Source: a virus
Virus record (IMG/VR): IMGVR_UViG_3300021170_000046
Span: 1-36,068 of that record
Direction: 5' to 3' (one strand)
Length of the DNA: 36,068 bases
The position numbers were made by a program, and so were the translations under genes. Shown here piece by piece: positions 14,113 to 21,729 of the stretch; the stretch's first letter is position 1, and the number at the start of each line of letters is the position of its first letter. The notes below the pieces were generated by a model. The model was not told the origin of the DNA. It did no database searches and saw only the letters and a list, made by a program, of their open reading frames with translations.

Positions 14113-14295
14113 ACTTTTTATCGATTTGACATGGGGAAAAATATTTGTAGCACTAATTTACCATATCTTTCTATGGGAGAGTGGGCGTATTTACTCGATT
14201 TGGACACTGGATGGGAAGATGAATCTGCTTTCGTATTATATGCTTTTAATATTAACCACTCTATCTTATATAGACTTAATGGTTTCAAGAAAAAA
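14092..14295 (+). pseudogene. Fragment of a diverged terminase large subunit (nuclease-domain start)
   Basis: Read in the frame of the preceding gene and through its stop codon, this segment gives WGIEND, stop, TFYRFDMGKN, then WAYLLDLDTGWEDESAFVL, INHSILY and FKKK. The intact terminase at 15403-15609 gives WVVDEDKLVYRFDLQKN, WTFVLGVDTGWEDDSAFVL, INDSFLY and FKQKK in the same order, with one codon less here. At base level an AAA codon of the intact gene corresponds to the TGA stop. It carries the first nuclease Asp motif (DTGWED) but no ATPase region and no later Asp motifs, so it cannot be a working terminase. It is either a recombination scar from a related phage or a decayed duplication. 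Confidence 0.7.
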
Positions 14296-14320
14296 AATAC
14301 GAGAAGTTCAAAATGACTGA
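14105..14320 (+). CDS. Small membrane-protein frame overprinted on the terminase remnant
   Basis: In a different frame from the terminase fragment, a 71-codon frame starts at 14105 (ATGATTGA overlap with the previous stop) and ends in ATGACTGA overlapping the next gene, the same stop/start arrangement used in the 7244-8565 operon. The product, MIELFIDLTWGKIFVALIYHIFLW... then LSYYMLLILTTLSYIDLMV and a basic tail, has two hydrophobic segments. A GGGGAA lies about eight bases before the start. The coupling suggests that it is translated, making it a candidate new gene born by frame change on a relic; alternatively it is a chance frame. Confidence 0.4.
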   Translation: MIELFIDLTWGKIFVALIYHIFLWESGRIYSIWTLDGKMNLLSYYMLLILTTLSYIDLMVSRKKIREVQND

Positions 14321-14648
14321 ACTTAGTTTTCTCCTAGAACTTCTTTTGAATCATAAATTGCCCAAGATCACAAAAGATCTCATTTCGACTAGAATTAAAG
14401 AAGTCGAACAGGAATTGAATTGTACTAAAGTCGCATATCGAACAATTCCAGATCCCTCCACAACCCCAGATTCTCCATTCTCTACCACAAAAAAAACAGG
14501 ACTTAATGTTGTTGAACATCAAGTTCCCATCGACCAAGTAGCCCAGACTCCTCAAGCAGCTCAAGCACTTGCATCTAGACAGCAAGCAATTCAAGAAGCA
14601 ATAAGTGGTAAAATCCAAAAAGGACAAGAAAGGCCTAAGAAGTGGTGA
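14313..14648 (+). CDS. Hypothetical protein preceding terminase large subunit
   Basis: The 111-residue product has a helical N-terminus (MTELSFLLELLLNHKLPKITKDLISTRIKEVEQEL), a Pro/Thr/Ser-rich linker (PDPSTTPDSPFSTTKK) and an Ala/Gln-rich helical C-terminus ending QERPKKW. I recall proteins of this layout immediately before terminase large subunits in related phages, but not a function. Its start shares ATGACTGA with the preceding frame and its stop is one base before the terminase start. Confidence 0.55.
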   Translation: MTELSFLLELLLNHKLPKITKDLISTRIKEVEQELNCTKVAYRTIPDPSTTPDSPFSTTKKTGLNVVEHQVPIDQVAQTPQAAQALASRQQAIQEAISGKIQKGQERPKKW

Positions 14649-14649
14649 A

Positions 14650-16128
14650 ATGAATGATGGATACTCTTCTAGATCTATCCTTGAAGAATATGCTGCTCGC
14701 ATAGCCAGACAAAAGGCAATTCCTGATGTTTTAGATTATAAATTCCCGCAACAAGTTGCTTTTATCAAAGATCCATCCAAACAGAAGGCTCTATTTTGTA
14801 CCCGCCGTTCTGCGAAGTCCTATACTGTGGGCTTATATCTTGTTCAGGAAGCATTACAAAATCCTGGCTGCAATTGTTTGTTTATAGGTCTTACGCGAGA
14901 TTCTGCTAAGTCTATAATTTGGAAAGACATCCTGACCGTAATTGATCGTAAGCATAATTTGAAAGCGAGCTTCAATCAGACTGAACTCGCCATGACATTG
15001 GCAAATGGATCTATGATAAAGATTGTGGGTATTAACGCCGATCAAAATGAAATGCAAAAGCTTCTAGGACGCAAATTCAGACTTGTTTGTATCGATGAAG
15101 CTTCTATGTATACCATTGATGTTAGAAACCTTGTATATGGGATTTTAGGCCCTGCTATGGTTGATCCTAACTTCGAAGGAGATAGAGGAACTATATGTCT
15201 CACAGGAACAGCAAGTAACTTTCCTCGCGGACTTTTCTATGAAATTACCAAAGGGGAGGAAGGGGGATGGAAGTTATTTCAGTGGACAGCATTTGATAAT
15301 CCTTATGTTTCAAGACAATGGGGTGAAGCATTAGAGCAAATAAGAATTGAACGTCCCCAATACATGGAAACGCCCCAGTATAAACAATGGTATCTTAATA
15401 AATGGGTGGTTGATGAGGATAAACTTGTTTATAGATTTGATCTCCAAAAGAATTTATCTAAATGTTTGCCTATGGCTTTATATCCGGATGGTTGGACATT
15501 TGTGCTGGGTGTGGATACGGGATGGGAAGATGATTCAGCTTTTGTGCTCAGTGGATATCATATCAATGACTCTTTCTTATATATTATTAAATGCTTCAAA
15601 CAGAAAAAGATGACTTTTGAAGATGTCGCATTAAAAATTCAAGAATTCATGAGAGATTCTTTATATGCTCCTCATAAGATTATCATAGATGGTGCCAATA
15701 AACAGGGCGTCGAATCAATGCGATTTAGATCTGCAATCCCATTCGAATATGCTGACAAACAGGATAAAGTTACATTTATAGAACTATGTAATAGTGATCT
15801 AATCCAAGGAAAGATTAAGATCTTGGATACTCCCGAGAATAGGCCTCTATGGGAAGAAATGTCTGGATTAGTCTGGGTTACAGATGGGGATAAAATAAAA
15901 TATCCTAAGAAAGAACATCCTTCTTTACCAAATCATTTAACCGACGCGTTCATTTATGCCTGGAGATGCGGATATCATTACGCTTCTATTGCTCCCGAAA
16001 AGAAGATTATAAAATATACACCGGAATGGCATAAGCAGCAAGCTGATGGAATTTGGGATAGAGAAAGAGAATATCTCGAAAGACGCAATGATTGGCCTGA
16101 AGAAGGAAGTTTAGGAGATTTGGGGTGA
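14650..16128 (+). CDS. terL: Terminase large subunit
   Basis: The start at 14650 lies one base after the preceding stop; the frame extends to 14605 within the previous gene. The 492-residue product has the packaging-motor ATPase: a Walker A variant CTRRSAKSY (about 45-55), FIGLTRDSAKSIIWKDIL, and Walker B LVCIDEASMY (about 153-162), followed by a coupling-type TGTAS. The C-terminal nuclease has GVDTGWEDDSA (first Asp), IIIDGANKQG (second) and NHLTDAFIYAWR (third). The enzyme translocates DNA into the prohead through the portal (18941) and cuts concatemers. After the stop, a GTG-started 12-codon frame (TLEEMKKEALE, 16125-16163) may be a truncated follower gene. Confidence 0.9.
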   Translation: MNDGYSSRSILEEYAARIARQKAIPDVLDYKFPQQVAFIKDPSKQKALFCTRRSAKSYTVGLYLVQEALQNPGCNCLFIGLTRDSAKSIIWKDILTVIDRKHNLKASFNQTELAMTLANGSMIKIVGINADQNEMQKLLGRKFRLVCIDEASMYTIDVRNLVYGILGPAMVDPNFEGDRGTICLTGTASNFPRGLFYEITKGEEGGWKLFQWTAFDNPYVSRQWGEALEQIRIERPQYMETPQYKQWYLNKWVVDEDKLVYRFDLQKNLSKCLPMALYPDGWTFVLGVDTGWEDDSAFVLSGYHINDSFLYIIKCFKQKKMTFEDVALKIQEFMRDSLYAPHKIIIDGANKQGVESMRFRSAIPFEYADKQDKVTFIELCNSDLIQGKIKILDTPENRPLWEEMSGLVWVTDGDKIKYPKKEHPSLPNHLTDAFIYAWRCGYHYASIAPEKKIIKYTPEWHKQQADGIWDREREYLERRNDWPEEGSLGDLG

Positions 16129-16177
16129 CGCTTGAAGAAATGAAAAAAGAAGCATTAGAATAAGTAATTGAAGTTTG

Positions 16178-16202
16178 AACTGTCCGGTTTTTCCGGATAG
16201 TT
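16178..16202. terminator. Bidirectional terminator between convergent genes
   Basis: AACTGTCCGG-TTTTT-CCGGATAGTT forms a 10-bp stem with one G.U pair and a five-base loop. It lies between the terminase stop (plus strand) and the end of the leftward Gly-rich frames, where both transcripts must end. Confidence 0.6.
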
Positions 16203-16235
16203 GGAGAAAAGTAACCTATTTTTATTCCATTTATC

Positions 16236-16508
16236 TTATCCCTTACCATTGCCTGAGCCTGAATACGAACCAAAGCCGCAACCAAAGCCGTCTCCGAAAC
16301 CTGAATCGAAATTTGACCCAATACCTGAACCAAAACCTGAACCGATGCCATTACAAAAATCGTCCCCGTCACCGGAACCTGAACCATAACTTGACCCATA
16401 ACCCAAACCGTCACCGTTACCTGAACCGTCCCCATAACCGTCCCCGTAACCGGAACCCAAACCGTCACCGTTACCTGAACCGAAACCACTATTTATTTCT
16501 GTTCCCAT
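16236..16508 (-). CDS. Gly/Ser/Asp repeat protein, third copy of leftward series
   Basis: The 90-residue frame starts MGTEINSGFGSGNGDG and is almost entirely GSGYGDG-type repeat, with one Cys-containing patch (DDFCNGIGSG and CGFGSYSG). It shares its MGTEIN start with the frames at 16628 and 16922. The plus strand of the same DNA can be read as Pro/Glu repeats, but the shared starts and the upstream DUF6948-like gene favour the minus strand. Such repeats may be flexible surface or binding segments; function unknown. Confidence 0.4.
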   Translation of the reverse strand: MGTEINSGFGSGNGDGLGSGYGDGYGDGSGNGDGLGYGSSYGSGSGDGDDFCNGIGSGFGSGIGSNFDSGFGDGFGCGFGSYSGSGNGKG

Positions 16509-16511
16509 ATA

Positions 16512-16628
16512 TTATCCATTACCATCATCGGAATCGAAACCGAAACCATAACCGGAACCATCACCTGAACCTGAACCGTCGCCGAAACGGTGATCTTTTC
16601 GGCGATCATTAATTATTTCTGTTCCCAT
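16512..16628 (-). CDS. Short Gly-rich frame, second copy of leftward series
   Basis: This 38-codon frame starts MGTEIINDRRKDHRFGDGSGSG and ends in a short Gly-rich run (GYGFGFDSDDGNG). The charged insert after the common MGTEI start (INDRRKDHR) interrupts the pattern seen in the other two. It is probably a truncated member of the series, or a recent recombination product; independent expression is uncertain. Confidence 0.3.
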   Translation of the reverse strand: MGTEIINDRRKDHRFGDGSGSGDGSGYGFGFDSDDGNG

Positions 16629-16631
16629 ATG

Positions 16632-16922
16632 TTATCCATAACCATTACCGTCACCTGACCCGGAACCAAAACCTGAACCGATGCCATATCCGAAAACATC
16701 ACCGTCACCGTCACCATCAATAGAACCGGAACCGGAACCTAAACCATCACCGTAACCGTCACCGGAACCTGAACCGTCACCGGAACCGGACCCGTATCCA
16801 GAACCATAATCTATACCTGAACCTGCACCGTAACCTGAACCGTAACCTGAACCGTCACCGGAACCTGAACCGTCACCGGAACCATACCCATAACCATAAC
16901 CACTATTTATTTCTATTCCCAT
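16632..16922 (-). CDS. Gly/Ser/Asp/Tyr repeat protein, first copy of leftward series
   Basis: The 96-residue frame starts MGIEINSGYGYGYGSGDGSGSGDGSG and consists of GYGSGDG-type repeats to its end. In phages I recall, DUF6948 proteins are associated with C-terminal GDGYGSG repeats; here the repeat is in a separate frame whose ATG overlaps the end of the DUF6948-like gene in copy form. An 85-bp duplication (16873-17042) placed an extra copy of the junction between them, so this frame may once have been directly coupled to, or fused with, that gene. Confidence 0.45.
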   Translation of the reverse strand: MGIEINSGYGYGYGSGDGSGSGDGSGYGSGYGAGSGIDYGSGYGSGSGDGSGSGDGYGDGLGSGSGSIDGDGDGDVFGYGIGSGFGSGSGDGNGYG

Positions 16923-17042
16923 ACTGGTACGCTTTCGATTGATTTTTTGGCAGCTTCTCACCGGAACCATACCCATAACCATAACCACTATTTATTTCTA
17001 TTCCCATACTGGTACGCTTTCGATTGATTTTTTGGCAGCTTC
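16873..17042. repeat. 85-bp perfect tandem duplication
   Basis: Bases 16873-16957 and 16958-17042 are identical and adjacent. The unit holds, on the minus strand, the last codons of the DUF6948-like gene (AAKKSIESVPVWE) and the start of the Gly-rich frame (MGIEINSGYGYGYGSG). Because 85 is not a multiple of three, the copy nearer the gene opens a 34-codon frame (16903-17007) that runs out of frame through the second copy. Perfect identity means the event is recent or is an assembly artefact. Confidence 0.85.
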
Positions 17043-17285
17043 AGTTGTGGGGATTATTTCTATGGCTTCTAATAGGAGAATCAATGGGACTTCTCTAGGG
17101 AATTTACATTCTGCTGGTTTCTTAGTCCCTTCCATTGCAAGTTGAGAAAGAGAACATGCGCCAGCCCAATACCAAATACGTCTGGCATTCTTGAGAGTAA
17201 CTTCTTTTCCTTCGCGTTTTTGTAATTCTCCTGCAAAAACACCGGCTGAATAAGTTCGAACTATGACATAGCTACCAATTTCCAT
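16998..17285 (-). CDS. DUF6948-like phage protein
   Basis: The 95-residue product (MEIGSYVIVRTYSAGVFAGELQKREGKEVTLKNARRIWYWAGACSLSQLAMEGTKKPAECKFPREV...) matches my memory of DUF6948 proteins: VRTYSAGVFAG, REGKEVTLKNARRIWYWAGA, SLSQLAMEGT and CKFP, ending ESVPVW. The function of that family is not known to me; it occurs widely in phages. AAAGGAGTAATAA gives a strong ribosome binding site. It is transcribed away from the head operon, from the region also holding promoter-like motif B. Confidence 0.75.
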   Translation of the reverse strand: MEIGSYVIVRTYSAGVFAGELQKREGKEVTLKNARRIWYWAGACSLSQLAMEGTKKPAECKFPREVPLILLLEAIEIIPTTEAAKKSIESVPVWE

Positions 17286-17314
17286 TTATTACTCCTTTGT
17301 TCATTTTTCTCAAA

Positions 17315-17344
17315 AAACCACTCTTTTTTATCCTTTATATAGAG
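17315..17344 (+). promoter_or_regulatory. Promoter-like motif, copy B, before head operon
   Basis: AAACCACTC, 11 bases, TTATATAGAG, identical in both blocks and in spacing to the copy at 1568-1597. The first head gene starts 26 bases downstream, after a short leader with AAAAGGATC as ribosome binding site. It is the best placed of the three copies to define a transcription start. Confidence 0.55.
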
Positions 17345-17369
17345 ATTTTTCTCAAAAAAGGATCGAAAA

Positions 17370-18131
17370 ATGACAATAAACAGTCTCCAGGTGAATAATT
17401 CTACAGTAGTCGGCGGTCTCGGAACTCAAACGTTTAATGTTGTCACGACGGGAAACTATACTTGTTCCTTTAAGTCTTTTATCCCCTATTTAGCTGCTGG
17501 CGGTCAGCCAGTTACGACTCAACCAACTCAAAATATCCAAACTATCACTACAGTTGCAGATTCAAGCGGAAGTTTGAATAGTACATATTGGACATTTTAT
17601 AGTGCGGGCGCACTGCAAGGTTTCTATGTTTGGTATAACATAAATAGCGCCGGAGTAGATCCGGCTCCAGCAGGTCTAACCGGTATCCAAGTTACGGGTG
17701 CAACAAACGTAACTGCAAACAATATTGCATCTGCTACTAGAACTGCTATTGCGGCAAACGCTGCAGCGGCAGCTTACGTAACTGTAACTGGTGCTACAAA
17801 TAATATAATTCTCACAGATATTCAGCCTGGCACTACTACTGCAGCTGCAAATGGGACTGCATCACCAGGATTCTCCTATGCAACGGGAACAATAGGTTCC
17901 TATGGCGTACCTGCAATTTCAGGACTTAATATTGTCATTAATCAGAATTCCACAGTTCTAGCACGATATGGATTTCCTAGTCCTACCCAACCAATCATGG
18001 GTGGTTCAGTTGTTATTTCTGCAACAGCTGGAGATGTCATCGCAGTTGTGTTTAGTTCTCAATCGACTGCAGATGCTGCCCCTAACGCTGTTAAATCAAT
18101 CGTTAACCTCTATCAAGGAATAGGAAACTGA
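17370..18131 (+). CDS. Virion structural protein, possibly head decoration or fibre
   Basis: AAAAGGATCGAAAA precedes the start. The 253-residue product (MTINSLQVNNSTVVGGLGTQTFNVVTTGNYTCSFKSFIPYL...) is rich in Ala, Thr, Ser, Gly and Val with beta-strand periodicity, a composition shared with the neighbouring surface proteins at 24342 and 1675. The C-terminal part PIMGGSVVISATAGDVIAVVFSSQ resembles a jelly-roll-like strand pattern. It is the first gene of the head operon. Decoration protein or head fibre is inferred; no family is recognised. Confidence 0.5.
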   Translation: MTINSLQVNNSTVVGGLGTQTFNVVTTGNYTCSFKSFIPYLAAGGQPVTTQPTQNIQTITTVADSSGSLNSTYWTFYSAGALQGFYVWYNINSAGVDPAPAGLTGIQVTGATNVTANNIASATRTAIAANAAAAAYVTVTGATNNIILTDIQPGTTTAAANGTASPGFSYATGTIGSYGVPAISGLNIVINQNSTVLARYGFPSPTQPIMGGSVVISATAGDVIAVVFSSQSTADAAPNAVKSIVNLYQGIGN

Positions 18132-18132
18132 T

Positions 18133-18735
18133 ATGCCTTTGATCGAAGGAAAATCACCAAGTTCTTTTTCTAAGAATGTCCGAACCGAATATGAGGCGGG
18201 TAAACCATTGAAACAAAGTTTAGCAATTGCTTATGGGATGAAGAAAAAAGCTCAAGATAATGAGATGGCAAAAGGAGGTATGTGTGCCGCTCATGGTGCC
18301 TATGCCTGTCATATGTGCCATGGTGGAAAGATGTATGCCGCAGGTGGTGAAGTAGATGCAGAGCATGAAGATGAGCGCATGCTGGATTATGAGGATTCCG
18401 AACAAGATGAAGCCGAAGATATGGTCGGAAGAATCATGAGACAACGTATGGAAGGTTCTGAACAAGAAGATATGCTTCGTTACGCAGATGGCGGAGACAT
18501 GCCCTATGACGAACCCCGTAATGAAGAAGAACCCGTTGCAGATTTCGAACCCAATGATTTCGAAAGAATGAACCAAGAGGAAGTTCCTCAAGCTTCATAT
18601 ACCGGTGAAAATTCTGGAGATGAAATAGGAAATGAAATGAATGATGAAGAAATGCGAGATATTGTTGAGCGCATTATGCGTCAACGTCGCATGAAACCAG
18701 GAATGAGTTCAGGATCAAATGAAAGAATAGCATAA
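18133..18735 (+). CDS. Cys/His and ADGG motif virion-associated protein
   Basis: The 200-residue product opens MPLIEGKSPSSFSKNVRTEYEAGKPLKQSLAIAYGMKKKAQ, a motif widespread in small phage proteins. MCAAHGAYACHMCHGG follows, a Cys/His cluster with metal-site spacing, then YAAGGEVD, an acidic stretch, YADGGD and a repeated VGRIMRQRM / VERIMRQRR. The GG-motifs recur in virion proteins at 31902, 35407 and the window start, suggesting shared assembly signals. It lies one base after the preceding gene and directly before portal-proximal genes. Confidence 0.55.
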   Translation: MPLIEGKSPSSFSKNVRTEYEAGKPLKQSLAIAYGMKKKAQDNEMAKGGMCAAHGAYACHMCHGGKMYAAGGEVDAEHEDERMLDYEDSEQDEAEDMVGRIMRQRMEGSEQEDMLRYADGGDMPYDEPRNEEEPVADFEPNDFERMNQEEVPQASYTGENSGDEIGNEMNDEEMRDIVERIMRQRRMKPGMSSGSNERIA

Positions 18736-18941
18736 TGCTAAATACTCGCGATGAGCTTGAAGCATTCTTTAAATTATGTAGAAAACAAGGTGTAACTGAA
18801 ATCAAATTTCATGATATCGAAGTTAAATTTGGTGAACTTCCAATTAAAAAGAAGAACATTGAATCTAATGAAGAAATTCCGACTGATGAACTTACACCTG
18901 AAGAATTACTTTATTTAGCTGTGCGTGACCCGGGGATATAA
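18735..18941 (+). CDS. Small portal-adjacent protein
   Basis: The 68-residue product (MLNTRDELEAFFKLCRKQGVTEIKFHDIEVKFGELPIKKKNIESNEEIPTDELTPEELLYLAVRDPGI) has a compact alpha/beta start (VTEIKFHDIEVKFGEL) and an acidic helical end. It overlaps both neighbours by one base (stop TAATG at the portal start), so its translation is coupled to the portal gene. Proteins of this kind are frequent before phage portals; the function is not known to me. Confidence 0.55.
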   Translation: MLNTRDELEAFFKLCRKQGVTEIKFHDIEVKFGELPIKKKNIESNEEIPTDELTPEELLYLAVRDPGI

Positions 18942-20851
18942 TGAATATTACACCTGCTAAAAAATCACCTGATTCAATCACTTTTAAAACAAAATCTGGA
19001 AGTGATCCTGTTTCATTATTGGCGGAGTGGTGGAAAGCTGAAGATGATCAATCTCTTGCTAGCCAATTATGTGGGACTGCATCTTATCTTAAACAGAATC
19101 AAACATGGCGTTTACGTCAGTTGGCTGTTTCTATTAGACTCTATTGCGGGCTCAGCGTTTATTCATATGCCGGATCAAATGTCAGCAAAATGGATAAAAC
19201 GAAAACATTGCCCGATGATAGACCTTCATTCAATATCATCGAATCATGTACAGATACGCTCACATCACGTCTTACGCAGAATCAACCGGAACCGAAATTC
19301 TTAACGGATGGCGCAGATTATAAGCAAAGACATTTGGCACAAGAGCTGAATAGATTCATTCTAGGTGAATTTTATCAGACAAAAATTTACGAAAAAGCTT
19401 CTAAAATGCTTCGTGATGGCATTGTGACAGGAACGGGCGCTTTAAAAGTTTATCGTGGAGATAATGATAAAGTCTGCATTGATCGAGTAATGGCAACAGA
19501 TCTATATGTAGATGATAATGATTCCCTAAATGCTGATCCTCAACAGCTCATTCAACTCAAGCTTGTTGATCGTGATAAAGTCATGGCTAATAATCCGGAT
19601 GCCAAAAAAGTAATTGCTGGAACGGAACAAGCAGTTCCCGATAATTCGGCAGATTGCGGTAAAACAATTGCAGATCAAATAATGGTTGTCGAAGGATGGA
19701 GACTTCCTTCTGGATCAGATCCTGAGGCACCAGGATATATACCGGGTAGACATTCTATAGTGACAGTCAATGGTGTGATATTGGATGAAGAATGGAATAA
19801 GCCTAAATTCCCATTCGTCTTCTTCAAATATAGTGACCCATTCTTGGGATTCTGGGGACAAGGTCTTGGAAGCAGACTTTTTGGTACTCAAATTAGCATT
19901 AATAGAATTATGTACACTATTACTCGCGCTATTTCTCTTGTGGGTGTTCCAAGAGTATTCATAGAACAGTCTTCAAAAGTCGTTAAAGCCCATAACAATA
20001 ATGAAATAGGTGTAATAATTACATATTCTGGAACTAAGCCTTCTTATGAAATTGCTCCCTGTAATGCACCTGAATTGTATGCCGAAAGAGATAAGCTGAT
20101 TGCATATGGATTCCAACAAGAGGGAATTTCTACTATGCAAGCCACAGGACAGAAACCTCAAGGTTTAGATAGTGGCGAAGCTATACGTATGGCTGACGAT
20201 GTAAATTCAGATCGATTTGCTGAAACATCTAAAAAATATGAAAATGTGTTCATAGAATTAGCATATCATATTGTTGATGAAGCTATGGATATTGCTAAAG
20301 AAACTGGATCATATCAAACTGTGTATCCAAACAAAGATGGAACTAAAGAAATCGATCTTCCAAAGATGTCATTTCTTAAAGATCCATTTGTCATTAAATG
20401 TTTCACAGAATCTTCTCTTCCCAGAACTCCTGCAGGTCGTATAGCTACTGTTACAGAACAAGTCCAAGCAGGAATGCTAAGCCTAAAAGAAGGTCGTCGA
20501 TTGATGAATTTCCCAGATCTTGAGGAAAATCAAAAATTGATGAATGCTTCTGAGGAACGTATCTACAAATATCTCGATGAAATTGTCGAAAATGGAAAAT
20601 ATACACCACCCGATCCTTTTATGGATCTTCCTTTAGCTACTGAAATTGTTGTTCAATATATCAATTTGTATCGAGCAGCAAATCTTGAACAAGAAAAAGA
20701 TGATATGCTTGTGACATTTTTCAATCAAATTAATGCCTTAGTGCAAGCATCGCAGCCGGTTCCTCAACCAGTTCAACCACAACCTACTGCGAATCCAATG
20801 CCTGCACCTGTTTCTCCTTTAGTCCCAAATACAAATGCACAAGCAGCTTAA
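18941..20851 (+). CDS. Portal protein
   Basis: The 636-residue product matches the pattern of large podovirus-type portals: WKAEDDQSLASQL, RPSFNIIESCTDTLTSRLTQNQPEPKFLTDGADYKQRHLAQELNRFI (about 88-140), GIVTGTGALKVYR, FPFVFFKYSDPFLGFWGQGLG (about 286-310) and a long C-terminal region with ITR-type helices. The dodecameric portal sits at one head vertex, docks terminase (14650) and later the tail. The C-terminus is Pro/Gln/Ala-rich (VPQPVQPQPTANPMPAP), probably an extended tail. ATG overlaps the preceding stop. Family assignment is by remembered pattern, length and position before scaffold and coat. Confidence 0.8.
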   Translation: MNITPAKKSPDSITFKTKSGSDPVSLLAEWWKAEDDQSLASQLCGTASYLKQNQTWRLRQLAVSIRLYCGLSVYSYAGSNVSKMDKTKTLPDDRPSFNIIESCTDTLTSRLTQNQPEPKFLTDGADYKQRHLAQELNRFILGEFYQTKIYEKASKMLRDGIVTGTGALKVYRGDNDKVCIDRVMATDLYVDDNDSLNADPQQLIQLKLVDRDKVMANNPDAKKVIAGTEQAVPDNSADCGKTIADQIMVVEGWRLPSGSDPEAPGYIPGRHSIVTVNGVILDEEWNKPKFPFVFFKYSDPFLGFWGQGLGSRLFGTQISINRIMYTITRAISLVGVPRVFIEQSSKVVKAHNNNEIGVIITYSGTKPSYEIAPCNAPELYAERDKLIAYGFQQEGISTMQATGQKPQGLDSGEAIRMADDVNSDRFAETSKKYENVFIELAYHIVDEAMDIAKETGSYQTVYPNKDGTKEIDLPKMSFLKDPFVIKCFTESSLPRTPAGRIATVTEQVQAGMLSLKEGRRLMNFPDLEENQKLMNASEERIYKYLDEIVENGKYTPPDPFMDLPLATEIVVQYINLYRAANLEQEKDDMLVTFFNQINALVQASQPVPQPVQPQPTANPMPAPVSPLVPNTNAQAA

Positions 20852-20865
20852 TAAGAAAGGTAACA

Positions 20866-21720
20866 ATGCAAGTTTCTCCAATTCCTAGTCCACAAATACA
20901 ACCAAATAATACTATGCCTCAAGCTGTACCAATCCAGATGAGGACTAATCATACTCCTTTACCAAATGAACAATTCATTAATGAATCTCAAAAACCACTC
21001 ATTACCAACCCTAATGGGAACGTGGCGGCTGTCGAAGCGACGAAGCAGTTAGATCCACAATTAGCTCGGATAGCGAAACAGAGAAGACAATTGCAGTTAA
21101 AAGAGCAAGAACTTCTCACTCGTGAAAAAGCTCTCCAATCAGTTCCTCAATCACAAGGAATTGATGTAGAGAGACTGAAATCTGAGCCATTAAATGTTCT
21201 CATTGAGAATGGTGTGACATATGACCAATTGACGGAAGCGATTATCAAAGGTCAGGGAAACTCCGAAGTCAATGCTCTAAGAGCGAAGTTGGCGTCGCTT
21301 GAAAAAGGTATTGATCAGAAGTTTGAAGAACAAAATGCACAAGCTCGACAACAAGTTTTAGTGGAAATGAAAAATGAAGCTATACAACTTGCTAGAGCTA
21401 GTGATGAGTTCGAATTAGTACGGGAAATGCGAAGTGTTCCCGATGTCGTGCGATTAATTGAACGAACTTACGATAAAACCGGTGAGATTCTTTCTGTCCC
21501 TCAAGCAATGCGCTTGGTGGAAAATGAACTCTTTAAAGACGCTCAAAGAATCGCAAGGGCAAAAAAATTACAGGGCATGCAGAGACCTCAAATGCAAGCT
21601 CAGCCGCAGCAACGGCAATATCAAGGAATGAGGACATTGACCAATAGAGATACGGCTACCGTACCGTTATCTCCCAAGCAAAGAGCTATGGCAGCGTTTT
21701 ACGGGAATTTAAAACGATGA
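20866..21720 (+). CDS. Scaffolding protein
   Basis: AGAAAGGTAACA precedes the start. The 284-residue product has a Pro/Gln/Asn-rich N-terminus, then long charged helices (LDPQLARIAKQRRQLQLKEQELLTREKALQSV; NALRAKLASLEKGIDQKFEEQNAQARQQVLVEMKNEAIQLA) and a C-terminus ending TVPLSPKQRAMAAFYGNLKR that is basic. This charged helical architecture between portal and coat is typical of phage scaffolds, which shape the prohead and leave before DNA enters; their C-terminal basic hook binds coat. No protease gene is visible. Confidence 0.75.
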   Translation: MQVSPIPSPQIQPNNTMPQAVPIQMRTNHTPLPNEQFINESQKPLITNPNGNVAAVEATKQLDPQLARIAKQRRQLQLKEQELLTREKALQSVPQSQGIDVERLKSEPLNVLIENGVTYDQLTEAIIKGQGNSEVNALRAKLASLEKGIDQKFEEQNAQARQQVLVEMKNEAIQLARASDEFELVREMRSVPDVVRLIERTYDKTGEILSVPQAMRLVENELFKDAQRIARAKKLQGMQRPQMQAQPQQRQYQGMRTLTNRDTATVPLSPKQRAMAAFYGNLKR

Positions 21721-21729
21721 GGTAATTAA

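Noticed and set aside
14256-14274. CCACTC followed by TTATATAGA inside coding DNA, similar to the promoter-like motif
   Set aside because: The two blocks are 10 bases apart instead of 17 and lie inside overlapping reading frames, so this is probably chance.
16125-16163. GTG-started 12-codon frame (TLEEMKKEALE) after the terminase stop
   Set aside because: It resembles the start of a coupled gene but stops at once; too short to list as a gene. It could be a truncated follower.
16175-16612. Plus-strand Pro/Glu- and Asn/Arg-rich frames over the repeat region
   Set aside because: They are the reverse reading of the Gly-rich minus-strand frames. The minus strand has repeated MGxEI starts and a neighbouring recognisable gene; the plus strand has no ribosome binding sites and lies beyond a terminator hairpin.
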